From NCBI RefSeq assembly GCF_012911845.1, contig NZ_JAAXCU010000050.1:1-36869 (forward strand): a stretch of DNA of 36,869 nucleotides, written 5' to 3'. The first letter of the stretch is position 1; each line of letters starts with the position of its first letter. The notes under the pieces are model-generated. The model did no database searches. It had not been told where the DNA came from and worked only from the letters and a program-made list of their open reading frames with translations. Made by a program: the position numbers and the translations under genes. Of the stretch, positions 7,795 to 16,093 are shown one piece after another. The stretch comes from Bacillus sp. RO2 (GTDB lineage Bacteria; Bacillota; Bacilli; Bacillales; Bacillaceae_I).

Positions 7795-8486
7795 AACAAC
7801 TGATCGCCCTTGGTGGGGGAGGATTTTCAATGGAACCTGAGAACCCATTGTTAGATCGCTATATACTTCAACAATCTGGTAAGCTCAAACCTAAAATATG
7901 CTTTATTCCCACTGCTAGCGGCGACGCGGATAATTATATTGCTAGGTTTTATCAGTTCTTTGAGAAGCAAGAATGTGAACCATTCCATCTTTCTTTATTT
8001 AACCCGTCTACGAGAGATTTTGAAACATTTTTATTAGAAAAAGATATCATATATGTCGGAGGTGGCAACACTCGAAATCTATTAATACTTTGGAGAGCAT
8101 GGGGCCTAGACGTCATTCTGAAAAAGGCCTATGACAAAGGTGTCTTACTTGCCGGTATTAGTGCAGGGTCCATATGTTGGTTTCAAGAAGGTGTAACGGA
8201 CTCTTTTGGTGATGTATTAGAACCTATTCAGTGCTTGGGTTTTATAAAAGGAAGCAATTGTCCTCATTATGATGGGGAAGTAAAAAGGAGACCGTCTTAT
8301 CAAGAATTGGTGGCAAGTAATAAAATTATTCCAGGTATTGCAACCGATGATGGTGTTGCGCTCCATTATGCTAATGACAAACTTGAGCATATTGTTAGCT
8401 CAAGGCCAAGTGCTAAAGCATACAAAGTTTATTTCGAGAAAAAACTTATTGAAGAAGAGCTTCCAACAAAGTATTTAGGGAGTTAA
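7791..8486 (+). CDS. peptidase E-like protein (family S51)
   Basis: Peptidase S51 family, cytosolic serine peptidases related to alpha-aspartyl dipeptidase PepE and to B. subtilis YgaJ. The nucleophile elbow GISAGSICW with its Ser, the strand IYVGGGNTRNL, the histidine-containing NCPHYDGE segment and the late ATDDGVAL segment are all present. At 231 residues it has normal length. It overlaps the preceding DUF218 gene by 4 bp. Substrate is unknown; the GxSAG-SICWF subgroup common in Bacillus differs from classical PepE, so aspartyl-dipeptide cleavage should not be assumed. Confidence 0.9.
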   Translation: MKQLIALGGGGFSMEPENPLLDRYILQQSGKLKPKICFIPTASGDADNYIARFYQFFEKQECEPFHLSLFNPSTRDFETFLLEKDIIYVGGGNTRNLLILWRAWGLDVILKKAYDKGVLLAGISAGSICWFQEGVTDSFGDVLEPIQCLGFIKGSNCPHYDGEVKRRPSYQELVASNKIIPGIATDDGVALHYANDKLEHIVSSRPSAKAYKVYFEKKLIEEELPTKYLGS

Positions 8487-8501
8487 GAGAGGAATGCACC
8501 G

Positions 8502-9311
8502 GTGGTAAACAAACTAAGTTGGGTAGGTAGCAAGAAACATTTTGTGGACGAAATTAGTGTAATGACAATCGGAGAAAAGGTTGTTCTCGGTCGTTTTGGC
8601 GGGAATTCCATTGCAGGACAATATAAAAATGAGGATGGTTGTTTAATCTGGTGTGATGATAAACAAGATTGGGAGTTTGTGATTTTGCTAGATGCCCATT
8701 TTACAGCAGAAAGTGCCGAGTTGGTCACTTCAACAATGGAGAAAAACGAATCAAGGTTTTTAGACATTTTTACATTACCTGTAGTTAGTTTGTTTGCAAG
8801 TTTAAATAGCTTGGTCTTGGATATTTTTCAAAGTGAAAGTTTTATCCAGGATTGTGAGAATGTTCAGGGAGAGACAGCCTGTTTACTTGTTTTTCGCAAA
8901 GACAACTATTTATGGTGTTTCTCGATAGGAGATTGTTTATTGCTTCTAGAACACCCTGAACTTGAAAGGTTAGGAGAATATCAACAGAATCATCGCAGTT
9001 TTTATGAATGGGTCGGTAAAGAAAGTACATTCAACAAGAAAGTTCCTTGCTATAGCACGGGTGTGAAGGAATTGCGAACTGGAGATAACCACATAATCAT
9101 GACGACTGATGGATTAGTGGAGTGCCCGAATACTTCATATAACAATGGAAAAGATATTTACCTTATGTTTCAGAATGTCGATACTTGTGAGGTAGGAGTT
9201 AGGAATCTACTAGAAGATATTCAATCAAAAAATGTACGGGATAGTACAACGATTGTTTCCTGGGTGATACAAAACAATAAAGAGGCAACCATTCCAACTG
9301 ATTTAAAGTAA
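8502..9311 (+). CDS. PP2C-family serine/threonine phosphatase
   Basis: The order of motifs fits the metal-dependent PP2C fold: GGNSIAGQ, the metal-binding VILLDAH segment (normally DGxG-like), GETACLLVF, FSIGDCLLLL (GDSR-like), IIMTTDGLVE (SDG) and DSTTIVSW (DNxT-like). Several motifs deviate (LDAH, GDC, DSTT), so metal binding may be altered, but the key aspartates are mostly kept. There are 269 residues, no membrane segment, and a GTG start at 8502 after GAGAGGA. It lies 15 bp after the S51 gene and 26 bp before the NUDIX gene. Target unknown. Confidence 0.8.
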   Translation: MVNKLSWVGSKKHFVDEISVMTIGEKVVLGRFGGNSIAGQYKNEDGCLIWCDDKQDWEFVILLDAHFTAESAELVTSTMEKNESRFLDIFTLPVVSLFASLNSLVLDIFQSESFIQDCENVQGETACLLVFRKDNYLWCFSIGDCLLLLEHPELERLGEYQQNHRSFYEWVGKESTFNKKVPCYSTGVKELRTGDNHIIMTTDGLVECPNTSYNNGKDIYLMFQNVDTCEVGVRNLLEDIQSKNVRDSTTIVSWVIQNNKEATIPTDLK

Positions 9312-9337
9312 ACCCAAAAAAGGTAGGTACTACATAC

Positions 9338-9820
9338 ATGTCTTTTCATATGAGAGTAAGAGCTGGCGCATTAATCATACAGAACGACTCAATATTATTA
9401 ATAGAATTCCATGATAAAAACGGGGTGCATTATAATTTACCGGCTGGAGGTACGGAGCAGGGCGAAACGGTAAAGGAAGCTGTAAAAAGAGAAGCAAAAG
9501 AAGAAGCATCCAATGATGTAGAAGTGGGTTCTTTAGCAGTTGTTTATGAATATGCCCCTCATTTAAATAACAACAAATACGGTGAAACGCACTCCTTGGG
9601 GCTAATGTTCGAATGTAACATAAAAGAAGGCTGTATTCCAAGAATGCCGACGAAACCAGATCCTAATCAGACAGGAGTGAAATGGATTCCTTTAACCGAT
9701 TTGGATAAAGTGATTCTATATCCGAATATTAGGGAGCACATTCTTGATTATGTGGAGAATAAACGAAACGTTGAATTTTTAGAGGAGCACCTTTTGGAGG
9801 ACTATTTAATAGAAAAATAG
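9338..9820 (+). CDS. NUDIX hydrolase
   Basis: Hydrolyses nucleoside diphosphate-linked substrates. The Nudix box reads GGTEQGETVKEAVKREAKEE followed by Ala-Ser; the usual Gly after REUXEE is replaced by Ser. The metal-binding RE and EE residues are intact. The N-terminus is MSFHMRVRAGALII, typical of single-domain Bacillus NUDIX proteins. It has 160 residues. AAAAAGGTAGG lies upstream. The spacing to neighbours (26 and 12 bp) places it in the enzyme run. Substrate cannot be predicted. Confidence 0.9.
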   Translation: MSFHMRVRAGALIIQNDSILLIEFHDKNGVHYNLPAGGTEQGETVKEAVKREAKEEASNDVEVGSLAVVYEYAPHLNNNKYGETHSLGLMFECNIKEGCIPRMPTKPDPNQTGVKWIPLTDLDKVILYPNIREHILDYVENKRNVEFLEEHLLEDYLIEK

Positions 9821-9832
9821 GAGTGGGAAGCT

Positions 9833-10270
9833 TTGCAAATTATCCGAGATAAAAAAAGAAGCTTTGATCTTGAAATTATGCTAGCGAAACCATTGTTTGC
9901 TCATCTGGCAACAGTTGAGGGGGATGCCCCAAAAGATTCGCCTGTTTGGTTTTATTGGGAGGGAAATGAATTATGGATTATTGGAACTGCGAAAGACACC
10001 TTTCCAAATAGAATACATAATAATTCAAAGTGCGCTATTGGAATAGTAGATTTCGATTGTACTACAGGTAAAGTGCACCATGCAGGGTTTCGGGGAAATG
10101 GTACTGTAGAGCCTTTTAATACAGCTATTGCATATAAAATCATTTCGAAGTATCTTGGAAAAGATGACACTAAATGGGATAAGAGGTTTCAAAACCTAGA
10201 TGCATCTAACGTGTTAATTAAGTTTAAACCTAAGTCTGTAGTAGTTAGGGATCAGTCATATCAAATTTAA
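9833..10270 (+). CDS. pyridoxamine 5'-phosphate oxidase-like flavoprotein
   Basis: Split-barrel FMN-binding fold: the N-terminal part has LFAHLATVEGDAPKDSPVWF, typical of PNPOx-like proteins, then NELWIIGTAKDTFPNRIHNN and a central GFRGNGTVEPF strand. It has 145 residues. The start is a TTG at 9833 preceded by TAGGAGTGGGAAGC. Such small PNPOx-like proteins often act as flavin or F420-type reductases or are simply FMN-binding; a true role in vitamin B6 synthesis is unlikely. It is cotranscribed with its neighbours (12 and 17 bp). Confidence 0.82.
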   Translation: MQIIRDKKRSFDLEIMLAKPLFAHLATVEGDAPKDSPVWFYWEGNELWIIGTAKDTFPNRIHNNSKCAIGIVDFDCTTGKVHHAGFRGNGTVEPFNTAIAYKIISKYLGKDDTKWDKRFQNLDASNVLIKFKPKSVVVRDQSYQI

Positions 10271-10287
10271 ACAAGGGGAACAATTAA

Positions 10288-10707
10288 ATGCAGTTTCAAC
10301 TTAGAAATGGAGAATTCATATATGTCAGAGAATATAAAAACGATGATTTTCTCTATATTCATCAGTTAAATAAAGAGGAAAATTGGAACAACCTTGTATC
10401 TAAAGAAGCATTTACAAAGCAAGCTTGGGAAAATTCAAATATTACTTATTGTGTTTGGAAGGAAAATGTTTTAATTGGTTATGTTCGGGGGCTTACAGAT
10501 TACTCTATAACATTATTTATTTGTGAACTTCTGATATCCAAACAATATCGAGGTTTAGGAATTGCAAAATTCTTGCTTCAATATGTTCATGATATGTACC
10601 CATCAACACGACTAGATTTGCTTGCCACTTCCAAATCAAAGGACTTCTATAAAGAAAACGGTTTTAGAGAATTTTATGGATATAGGAAAACATATACGAG
10701 AGGTTAG
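10288..10707 (+). CDS. GNAT-family N-acetyltransferase
   Basis: An acetyl-CoA-dependent acyltransferase fold. The acetyl-CoA-binding signature is KQYRGLGIAKFLL (Q/RxxGxG/A) and the C-terminal strand-helix is KDFYKENGFREFYGY. The 139-residue length is that of a minimal GNAT domain. ACAAGGGGAACAATTAA precedes the ATG. The substrate cannot be read from sequence; it sits beside a nucleotidyltransferase, and GNAT plus nucleotidyltransferase pairs are often drug-modifying, but nothing here shows that. Confidence 0.88.
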   Translation: MQFQLRNGEFIYVREYKNDDFLYIHQLNKEENWNNLVSKEAFTKQAWENSNITYCVWKENVLIGYVRGLTDYSITLFICELLISKQYRGLGIAKFLLQYVHDMYPSTRLDLLATSKSKDFYKENGFREFYGYRKTYTRG

Positions 10708-10711
10708 TAAA

Positions 10712-11536
10712 ATGAACTTAAAACAAAAAGCCATAGAAATGGCAGCTATATACAAAACGAACCCAAAGATAGACGCTATCCTCTTAGCCGGATCAGTTGC
10801 ATTGGGGTGGGAGGATGAGTTTTCAGATATTGAATTACATATTCTTTGGAAAGAAGCCCCTACTGATGAAGATAGAAAAGGACCCATTAATTCTGTAAAA
10901 GGAAGTATTTTAAACTATTATCAATATGAAGACGAAGAATGGTCAGAGTCATATGTTACTCGTGAAGGAATCAAATTAGAGATTAGTAATTTTCTTACTT
11001 CAACCATCGAATTCGTAATAGAAGATGTAGTGGTCAAATCTAACGTTAGTTTTGATAAACAATGTGTAGTTGCTTCCATTCAAGATGGAACAGTGCTACT
11101 TGGGAAAAGTTTAATTGATACGTTTAAAAGAAGTGTGGTTTATTACCCAAGTGAACTTGCGAATAAGATGATTTTAGAAAATCTTGATTTCGGAGGCAGG
11201 TGGAATAACCGTCAAGCCCTGCTAGAACGTGAGGATTGGCTAATGTTATACAATGTTTTTTGTGATGTGCAAAAGAAGTTAATGGGTGTTTTATTTGGTT
11301 TGAATTCCCTGTATGTGCATCATCCTGCATACAAGTGGTTGCCGCATAAAATAGAACAAATGCATATAAAACCAGATTATTTTCTTTCAAGGATGAATCG
11401 TATTTTACTTGGAAATCCGGAGGAAAGTCTCGCAAGCTTGGAACAATTAGTAGACGAGGTTATAAAGATAGTGGAGTTACATAACCCCCAAATTAATATA
11501 GAGAAACAAAAGCAGGATATTAGCTATGTAAAGTAA
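10712..11536 (+). CDS. nucleotidyltransferase-domain protein
   Basis: Pol-beta-type nucleotidyltransferase fold: the motif GSVALGWEDEFSDIELHI matches GSxxxGxxxxxSDxD, except that the second metal-binding Asp is Glu (SDIE). A C-terminal helical part of about 150 residues follows, as in aminoglycoside nucleotidyltransferase-like proteins. ATG at 10712 with GAGAGG upstream is chosen; a longer frame from 10622 would overlap the GNAT gene. It has 274 residues and starts 4 bp after the GNAT stop. Possible roles are small-molecule adenylylation or an MNT/HEPN-like function, but no HEPN partner is adjacent. Confidence 0.82.
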   Translation: MNLKQKAIEMAAIYKTNPKIDAILLAGSVALGWEDEFSDIELHILWKEAPTDEDRKGPINSVKGSILNYYQYEDEEWSESYVTREGIKLEISNFLTSTIEFVIEDVVVKSNVSFDKQCVVASIQDGTVLLGKSLIDTFKRSVVYYPSELANKMILENLDFGGRWNNRQALLEREDWLMLYNVFCDVQKKLMGVLFGLNSLYVHHPAYKWLPHKIEQMHIKPDYFLSRMNRILLGNPEESLASLEQLVDEVIKIVELHNPQINIEKQKQDISYVK

Positions 11537-11547
11537 GGGGAATCGGT

Positions 11548-12642
11548 ATGAATGATAGTTGGACAAATATAAACGGTTTTCACTTGGATTGTACAATATA
11601 TGGGCAATCCAGTGAATTTCCAACTGTAATCATGGATGCTGGATATGGAGACTACTCAAAAGCGTGGGAATCAATCTATCCTGAAATATCGAAATTAACT
11701 CAGGTCATTCTATATGACAGAGCTGGACTTGGGAAAAGTGAAAGAAGCTCTAATCCAAGGACCAGTCTATTTATGGTGGAGGAATTAAGAGAACTCTTAA
11801 AGGATAAGAATGTCTTGCCACCCTATATTCTTGTAGGTCATTCATACGGTGGTGTCAACATGCGTTTATTCAATAATTTGTACCCACAAGAAGTAGCTGG
11901 ATTAGTATTGATAGATTCTACACCAGAAGAATACCCGGAAAGATTTCTCCCCACGATGTCTGAAGAATTCAAAGAGGCCTATAAAAAACAGTTCACTCGT
12001 GAAGGGAACTTACAAGAATTTATGGAGAGTTTAAAACAACTTCAAAAAAGTAATAGAGTTTCAGATACACCCACTATTGTTTTGTCGGCAGGGAAAAAAG
12101 ATCATTATTCAAAGGAATCCCAAGCCTTATGGAACAGGATGCAAGAGGAGATTCTAAGATTCACATCAAACGGACAATTCTTAATTGCTGAAAATAGTGC
12201 TCATTACATTCAGAAAGATGAACCGCAACTGGTAATAAACATTATTATAAGATTTATCGAATCCTTAACAAACATTAATCATTCCAATGATCGGATAATG
12301 ATTAACGAGAAAAATTTAATAGATGTCCTTTTTGAATCTTGGTCTATGACCACAAGTTCGAAGTGGAGTTCTGCGAATCCTGCTAAAGGGCAATGTGGAG
12401 TAACTTCATTAGTAGTTCAAGATTTTTTGGGAGGGGAAATTGTTAAGACTTTAATGCCTAAAGGTTGGCATTTCTATAACAAGGTAAATGGTATTCGTTA
12501 TGACTATACATCCTCTCAATTTGATAAAGGAGTTCATTACTCCGATACTCCTTCCGACAGAGCAGAAGCATTTCAGGATACAAATCTGGAACAATATCTT
12601 ACTTTAAAGAAAAATGTATTGTCATCCGTGATAAATAGATAA
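11548..12642 (+). CDS. alpha/beta hydrolase fused to a YunG-like domain
   Basis: Residues 1-240 form an alpha/beta hydrolase: nucleophile elbow VGHSYGG with Ser at about 99, a candidate acid Asp about 185 (AGKKD) and His about 219 (NSAHY). Residues from about 252 to the end look like the small YunG family of Bacillus (WSSANPAKGQCGVTSLVVQD, GGEIVKT, then HFYNKVNGIRYDYTSSQF), which is usually a stand-alone protein of about 115 residues. No stop or frameshift separates the parts. It begins 11 bp after the nucleotidyltransferase gene and ends the eight-gene enzyme run. Its reaction is unknown. Confidence 0.82.
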   Translation: MNDSWTNINGFHLDCTIYGQSSEFPTVIMDAGYGDYSKAWESIYPEISKLTQVILYDRAGLGKSERSSNPRTSLFMVEELRELLKDKNVLPPYILVGHSYGGVNMRLFNNLYPQEVAGLVLIDSTPEEYPERFLPTMSEEFKEAYKKQFTREGNLQEFMESLKQLQKSNRVSDTPTIVLSAGKKDHYSKESQALWNRMQEEILRFTSNGQFLIAENSAHYIQKDEPQLVINIIIRFIESLTNINHSNDRIMINEKNLIDVLFESWSMTTSSKWSSANPAKGQCGVTSLVVQDFLGGEIVKTLMPKGWHFYNKVNGIRYDYTSSQFDKGVHYSDTPSDRAEAFQDTNLEQYLTLKKNVLSSVINR

Positions 12643-12663
12643 AGTGTTTAGGAGATTATTAAT

Positions 12664-12723
12664 ATGACTATGTACGAAAAAGACAAAACCAATCCCATTG
12701 CAGAAGTGGGTGCATGGTTATGA
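12664..12723 (+). CDS. 19-codon upstream ORF coupled to the glycosidase-like gene
   Basis: ATG at 12664 follows AGGAG with about 10 bp spacing and encodes MTMYEKDKTNPIAEVGAWL, then TGA at 12721-12723. The stop overlaps the ATG at 12720 of the large downstream gene as ATGA, the usual arrangement for translational coupling. The large gene has only a weak ribosome site of its own (AGTGGG). It may be a coupling leader peptide, a tiny protein, or the stump of a lost gene. Confidence 0.4.
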   Translation: MTMYEKDKTNPIAEVGAWL

Positions 12724-15700
12724 TGGAAAAGAAAAGATTGTGGCTGTGGTCAATCTTGATAGTGTTTTTATTTTTAGGGTTTTGTTCACCAGTAATAGGA
12801 TGGCTGCTTAAGCCTTCTACACCACTTGATGTGTTGATTGTAGATAAAACGGTTCCAGATGAATCTTACAGGGAACATTTAGGACTGACGTGGTTACTCA
12901 ACCAGCAAAAAATACAGAAAACGGACGGAAGTAATTATAAGCTGCATTCAGATTACGTCGGTTATGACCCTGTAAGCGATGTGGATAATAAGATTAGAGC
13001 ATATCCTGAAAATAAGGTGCATGATGTAATTTATATTGCAGATGGATACGGTGTTTATGAAGAGGATATTACAACAGGTAATGCACAAGGGCAACGTTCA
13101 GAACTTATATACGGTGGTATAACATCAGAGGATGTAGACTATATAAGAGAAGCTGTATTTTCACATGGTACAACATTAATTGGAGAGTTTAACACATTTG
13201 GAAGTCCTACGCCTCAAGAGGTAAAAGAGTCATTTTACCAACTGTATAATTTAGAGTGGACAGGATGGATAGGGAGATTCTTTACAGAGCTTGAGGGGGC
13301 GGAAGTTCCTGTCTGGGCAAAAAAGAATTATCTTGAACAGTACGGGAAAGAGTGGGATTTTAGTGGTAAAGGGATGGTATTCGTTCATGATAGTGATCAG
13401 CTCTTAGTCTTGACAGAGGAAGATATGGAAAAACAGCATGTAATGTTTGAATTTACGCAAAATGGCAAAGAACATTTCAATCTTCAGGATAGAGCAGCCT
13501 ATCACTATTGGTTTAATATTATCGTACCCAAAGAAGATGATGAGGTGCTTGCATCCTTCTCGCTTTCTTTGACAAACGAAGCAGAAGAAAGATTGATAGA
13601 AAATGGGATTCCTGTCAAATTTCCAGCCGTCATACATCATGTAAACCCTACTCATGAAAGCTACTATTTCTCAGGTGATTTTGCTGACCAGGCAGACCTC
13701 CCATCCCTTTATCAGGCAAAAGGATATTCGGCACTGAAGAAATGGCAGTCAAGGAATAAAGATGATCTAAAATCCTTTTATTGGAGAGTGTATCATCCTA
13801 TGATGAGTGAAATTATGCAGCAACAGAAAAATAAGAGCACTGTAAAAAAGGAAGTTAATGTTAATCTTGTAGGTGAATCCTATATCCCAGGCAGAGTAGG
13901 CAAAGATTATTTACAAATACAAAAAGACGGGAAATGGGAAGATTTTCTGATTAAAGGGGTTAATATGGGAATAGCAAAACCAGGTACGTGGCCCGGTGAA
14001 ACAGCTATAACGAAGCAAGAGTACTACCGTTGGTTCGAGCAGATTGGCGACATGAATGCTAATGCTATACGTATTTATACAATTCATCCGCCGCACTTTT
14101 ATGAGGCTTTGGCTGAATACAATCGTAGGGCAGAAGAACCCATCTATCTATTTCATGGCATTTGGATAAATGAAGAGGTCTTCCTTGAATCAAATGATGC
14201 TTTCGCTGAGGAAAATGTCAAAGATTTCAAAGAAGAAATCCAAAAAACAGTTGATTTAATCCATGGAAATGCCGTTCTAGAAGAGCGTCCTGGTCATGCC
14301 CATGGAAATTACACGGCAGACGTTTCACCCTATGTGCTTGGGTGGGTCCTCGGAGTAGAGTGGGATCCGCAAGTAGTACTGAATACAAATAGAAAACATT
14401 CAGGTATGTCTGAGTACAATGGAGAATTTCTCTTCACAAAAGGCGCACAGCCATTTGAAGTGTGGCTTGCAGAAATGATGGAATATACGATTGCTTATGA
14501 ACAAGAAATCTATCAATGGCAGAGACCAATGAGCTTCACGAACTGGGTGACTACTGATTTACTTACTCATCCATCCGAACCGTCAGAACAGGAAGACCTT
14601 GTAAGCGTCAATCCAAATTTGATATTTTCCAAAGATGAGTTTGAAGCAGGAATGTTCGCTTCCTACCACATCTATCCGTATTACCCAGACTTCCTAAATT
14701 TTGAAGAGAGATATGTGGATTATATTGACCACCGGGAAGAGAAGAACAATTACGCAGGGTATTTACAACATATGAAAGAAGCACACAGCATGCCGCTATT
14801 AGTTGCTGAGTTTGGCATTCCTTCTTCAAGAGGGAATACTCATAATAATATTTACGGTTGGAACCAGGGCGGTCATACCGAAAAAGAGCAGGGAGAGATT
14901 TTAGCACATCTCTTTGAAGATATTGTGGAAGAAAATATGGCAGGTGGATTAATCTTTTCATGGCATGACGAATGGTTCAAACGGACTTGGAATACGATGG
15001 ATTTCGATAACCCGGACCAGCGACCTTACTGGAAAAACGTCCAGACAAATGAGCAGATGTTCGGAATGCTGACATTTGAACCCGGCCAAGCACAAAAGAT
15101 AGTTATTGACGGAAAAGAAGAGGACTGGAAAGTTTTAGACCAAGAAACAGAGTACAGCTCTTCTTCTATCATAAAAGAGATGCAAATAACTCATGATGAA
15201 GGGTTCTTATATGTAAAGTTGAAGGCGGATAAATTTAAAGAACATGAAATATCTTTATTGTTTAATATAATGAATAACCAAGGGCAGTCAAAGGTGGTAC
15301 CTGGGTCTGATTATATTACAGAAGGCATAGATTTCATTCTTCAAGTGGAGAATGAAAAGAAAGCTAGAATGCTTGTAGATAGTTATTATGACAGTTTCTA
15401 CTACATGTATGGCCATAAGCTAGCTATGGTAGAGAAACAGGAGTATGCAGACAAAAAAGATAATGGTATTTTTCATCCGATAAGGTTAACTTTAAACAAA
15501 GAATTAACGTATAAAAATGAGAATGACGAGAAAATAATTGTCCCGTTTGACAGCTATGAAACTGGTATATTCCGTTCTGGTAATTCCAATCCCAACGCGG
15601 AAAACTTCGACTCTTTAACAGATTTTTATTTAAATGAGGAGAAAGGCTTGTTAGAAGTTCGTATTCCATGGGCGATGCTCAATGTAAAGGATCCAAGTCA

Positions 15701-15962
15701 ACGAGAAGTGATGGGGGATATGTGGACAGGTAATGGATTAAATAGCAGTGCATGGGTTGATGGAATCCGAATAGGTGCAATTGCCGTGTCCAATTCTGAC
15801 GGAAAAGTGGTAGATAGTTTTCCAAAAACAGTAAATGGGAAGAGCCGGCAGGAAGATTATTACTTATATGCATGGGATCAATGGGAAATGCCAATTTATC
15901 ATGAACGGCTGAAACAATCTTACTATAGAATTCAGCAACTGTTTTTTGAAGTGGAGGAGTAG
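12720..15962 (+). CDS. membrane-anchored glycosidase-like multidomain protein
   Basis: About 1080 residues. One N-terminal membrane helix (after KKRLW, about residues 6-28) suggests an extracellular anchored protein. Residues about 35-200 resemble a class I amidotransferase/ThuA-like Rossmann domain (DVIYIADGYGVY, GTTLIGEFNTFGSP). Residues about 380-780 look like a clan GH-A TIM barrel: FLIKGVNMGIAKPGTW, ANAIRIYTIHPPHFY, a candidate acid/base Glu in GVEWDP (about 546) and a candidate nucleophile Glu in LLVAEFGIP (about 696). Residues about 790-1060 look like a CBM9/DOMON beta-sandwich (IVIDGKEEDWKVLD onward). The substrate is unknown; envelope or extracellular polysaccharide is likely. ATG at 12720 is chosen for the ATGA overlap; 12714 is possible. 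Confidence 0.72.
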   Translation: MMEKKRLWLWSILIVFLFLGFCSPVIGWLLKPSTPLDVLIVDKTVPDESYREHLGLTWLLNQQKIQKTDGSNYKLHSDYVGYDPVSDVDNKIRAYPENKVHDVIYIADGYGVYEEDITTGNAQGQRSELIYGGITSEDVDYIREAVFSHGTTLIGEFNTFGSPTPQEVKESFYQLYNLEWTGWIGRFFTELEGAEVPVWAKKNYLEQYGKEWDFSGKGMVFVHDSDQLLVLTEEDMEKQHVMFEFTQNGKEHFNLQDRAAYHYWFNIIVPKEDDEVLASFSLSLTNEAEERLIENGIPVKFPAVIHHVNPTHESYYFSGDFADQADLPSLYQAKGYSALKKWQSRNKDDLKSFYWRVYHPMMSEIMQQQKNKSTVKKEVNVNLVGESYIPGRVGKDYLQIQKDGKWEDFLIKGVNMGIAKPGTWPGETAITKQEYYRWFEQIGDMNANAIRIYTIHPPHFYEALAEYNRRAEEPIYLFHGIWINEEVFLESNDAFAEENVKDFKEEIQKTVDLIHGNAVLEERPGHAHGNYTADVSPYVLGWVLGVEWDPQVVLNTNRKHSGMSEYNGEFLFTKGAQPFEVWLAEMMEYTIAYEQEIYQWQRPMSFTNWVTTDLLTHPSEPSEQEDLVSVNPNLIFSKDEFEAGMFASYHIYPYYPDFLNFEERYVDYIDHREEKNNYAGYLQHMKEAHSMPLLVAEFGIPSSRGNTHNNIYGWNQGGHTEKEQGEILAHLFEDIVEENMAGGLIFSWHDEWFKRTWNTMDFDNPDQRPYWKNVQTNEQMFGMLTFEPGQAQKIVIDGKEEDWKVLDQETEYSSSSIIKEMQITHDEGFLYVKLKADKFKEHEISLLFNIMNNQGQSKVVPGSDYITEGIDFILQVENEKKARMLVDSYYDSFYYMYGHKLAMVEKQEYADKKDNGIFHPIRLTLNKELTYKNENDEKIIVPFDSYETGIFRSGNSNPNAENFDSLTDFYLNEEKGLLEVRIPWAMLNVKDPSQREVMGDMWTGNGLNSSAWVDGIRIGAIAVSNSDGKVVDSFPKTVNGKSRQEDYYLYAWDQWEMPIYHERLKQSYYRIQQLFFEVEE

Positions 15963-15990
15963 GTTACACAGTTACGATGCTATTAATAAG

Positions 15991-16022
15991 AGTGGAGGAT
16001 GGAAGTATGCCTCCACTTCTTT
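15991..16022 (+). terminator. Rho-independent terminator of the glycosidase-like gene
   Basis: AGTGGAGG (15991-15998) pairs with CCTCCACT (16010-16017), an 8-bp stem with an 11-nt loop followed by a T-rich tail (TCTTTC). It lies 28 bp after the stop at 15962 and is the first clear plus-strand terminator after the enzyme run begins. Confidence 0.8.
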
Positions 16023-16062
16023 CAATTCTAGTTATCTATGAAACTAGATTACATAAATAGAC

Positions 16063-16093
16063 AAAAAAGGTGACACAGCAAGTGATCACCTTT
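16063..16093 (-). terminator. terminator overlapping the stop of the three-TM protein gene
   Basis: On the minus strand AAAGGTGA and TCACCTTT (plus coordinates 16086-16093 and 16066-16073) form an 8-bp stem followed by further Ts. The TGA stop codon lies inside the 5' arm. Confidence 0.8.

Noticed and set aside
10712-11536. Calling the nucleotidyltransferase an aminoglycoside resistance enzyme
   Set aside because: Only the fold motif is visible, the second metal-binding Asp is Glu, and there is no close match I can recall to a resistance protein.
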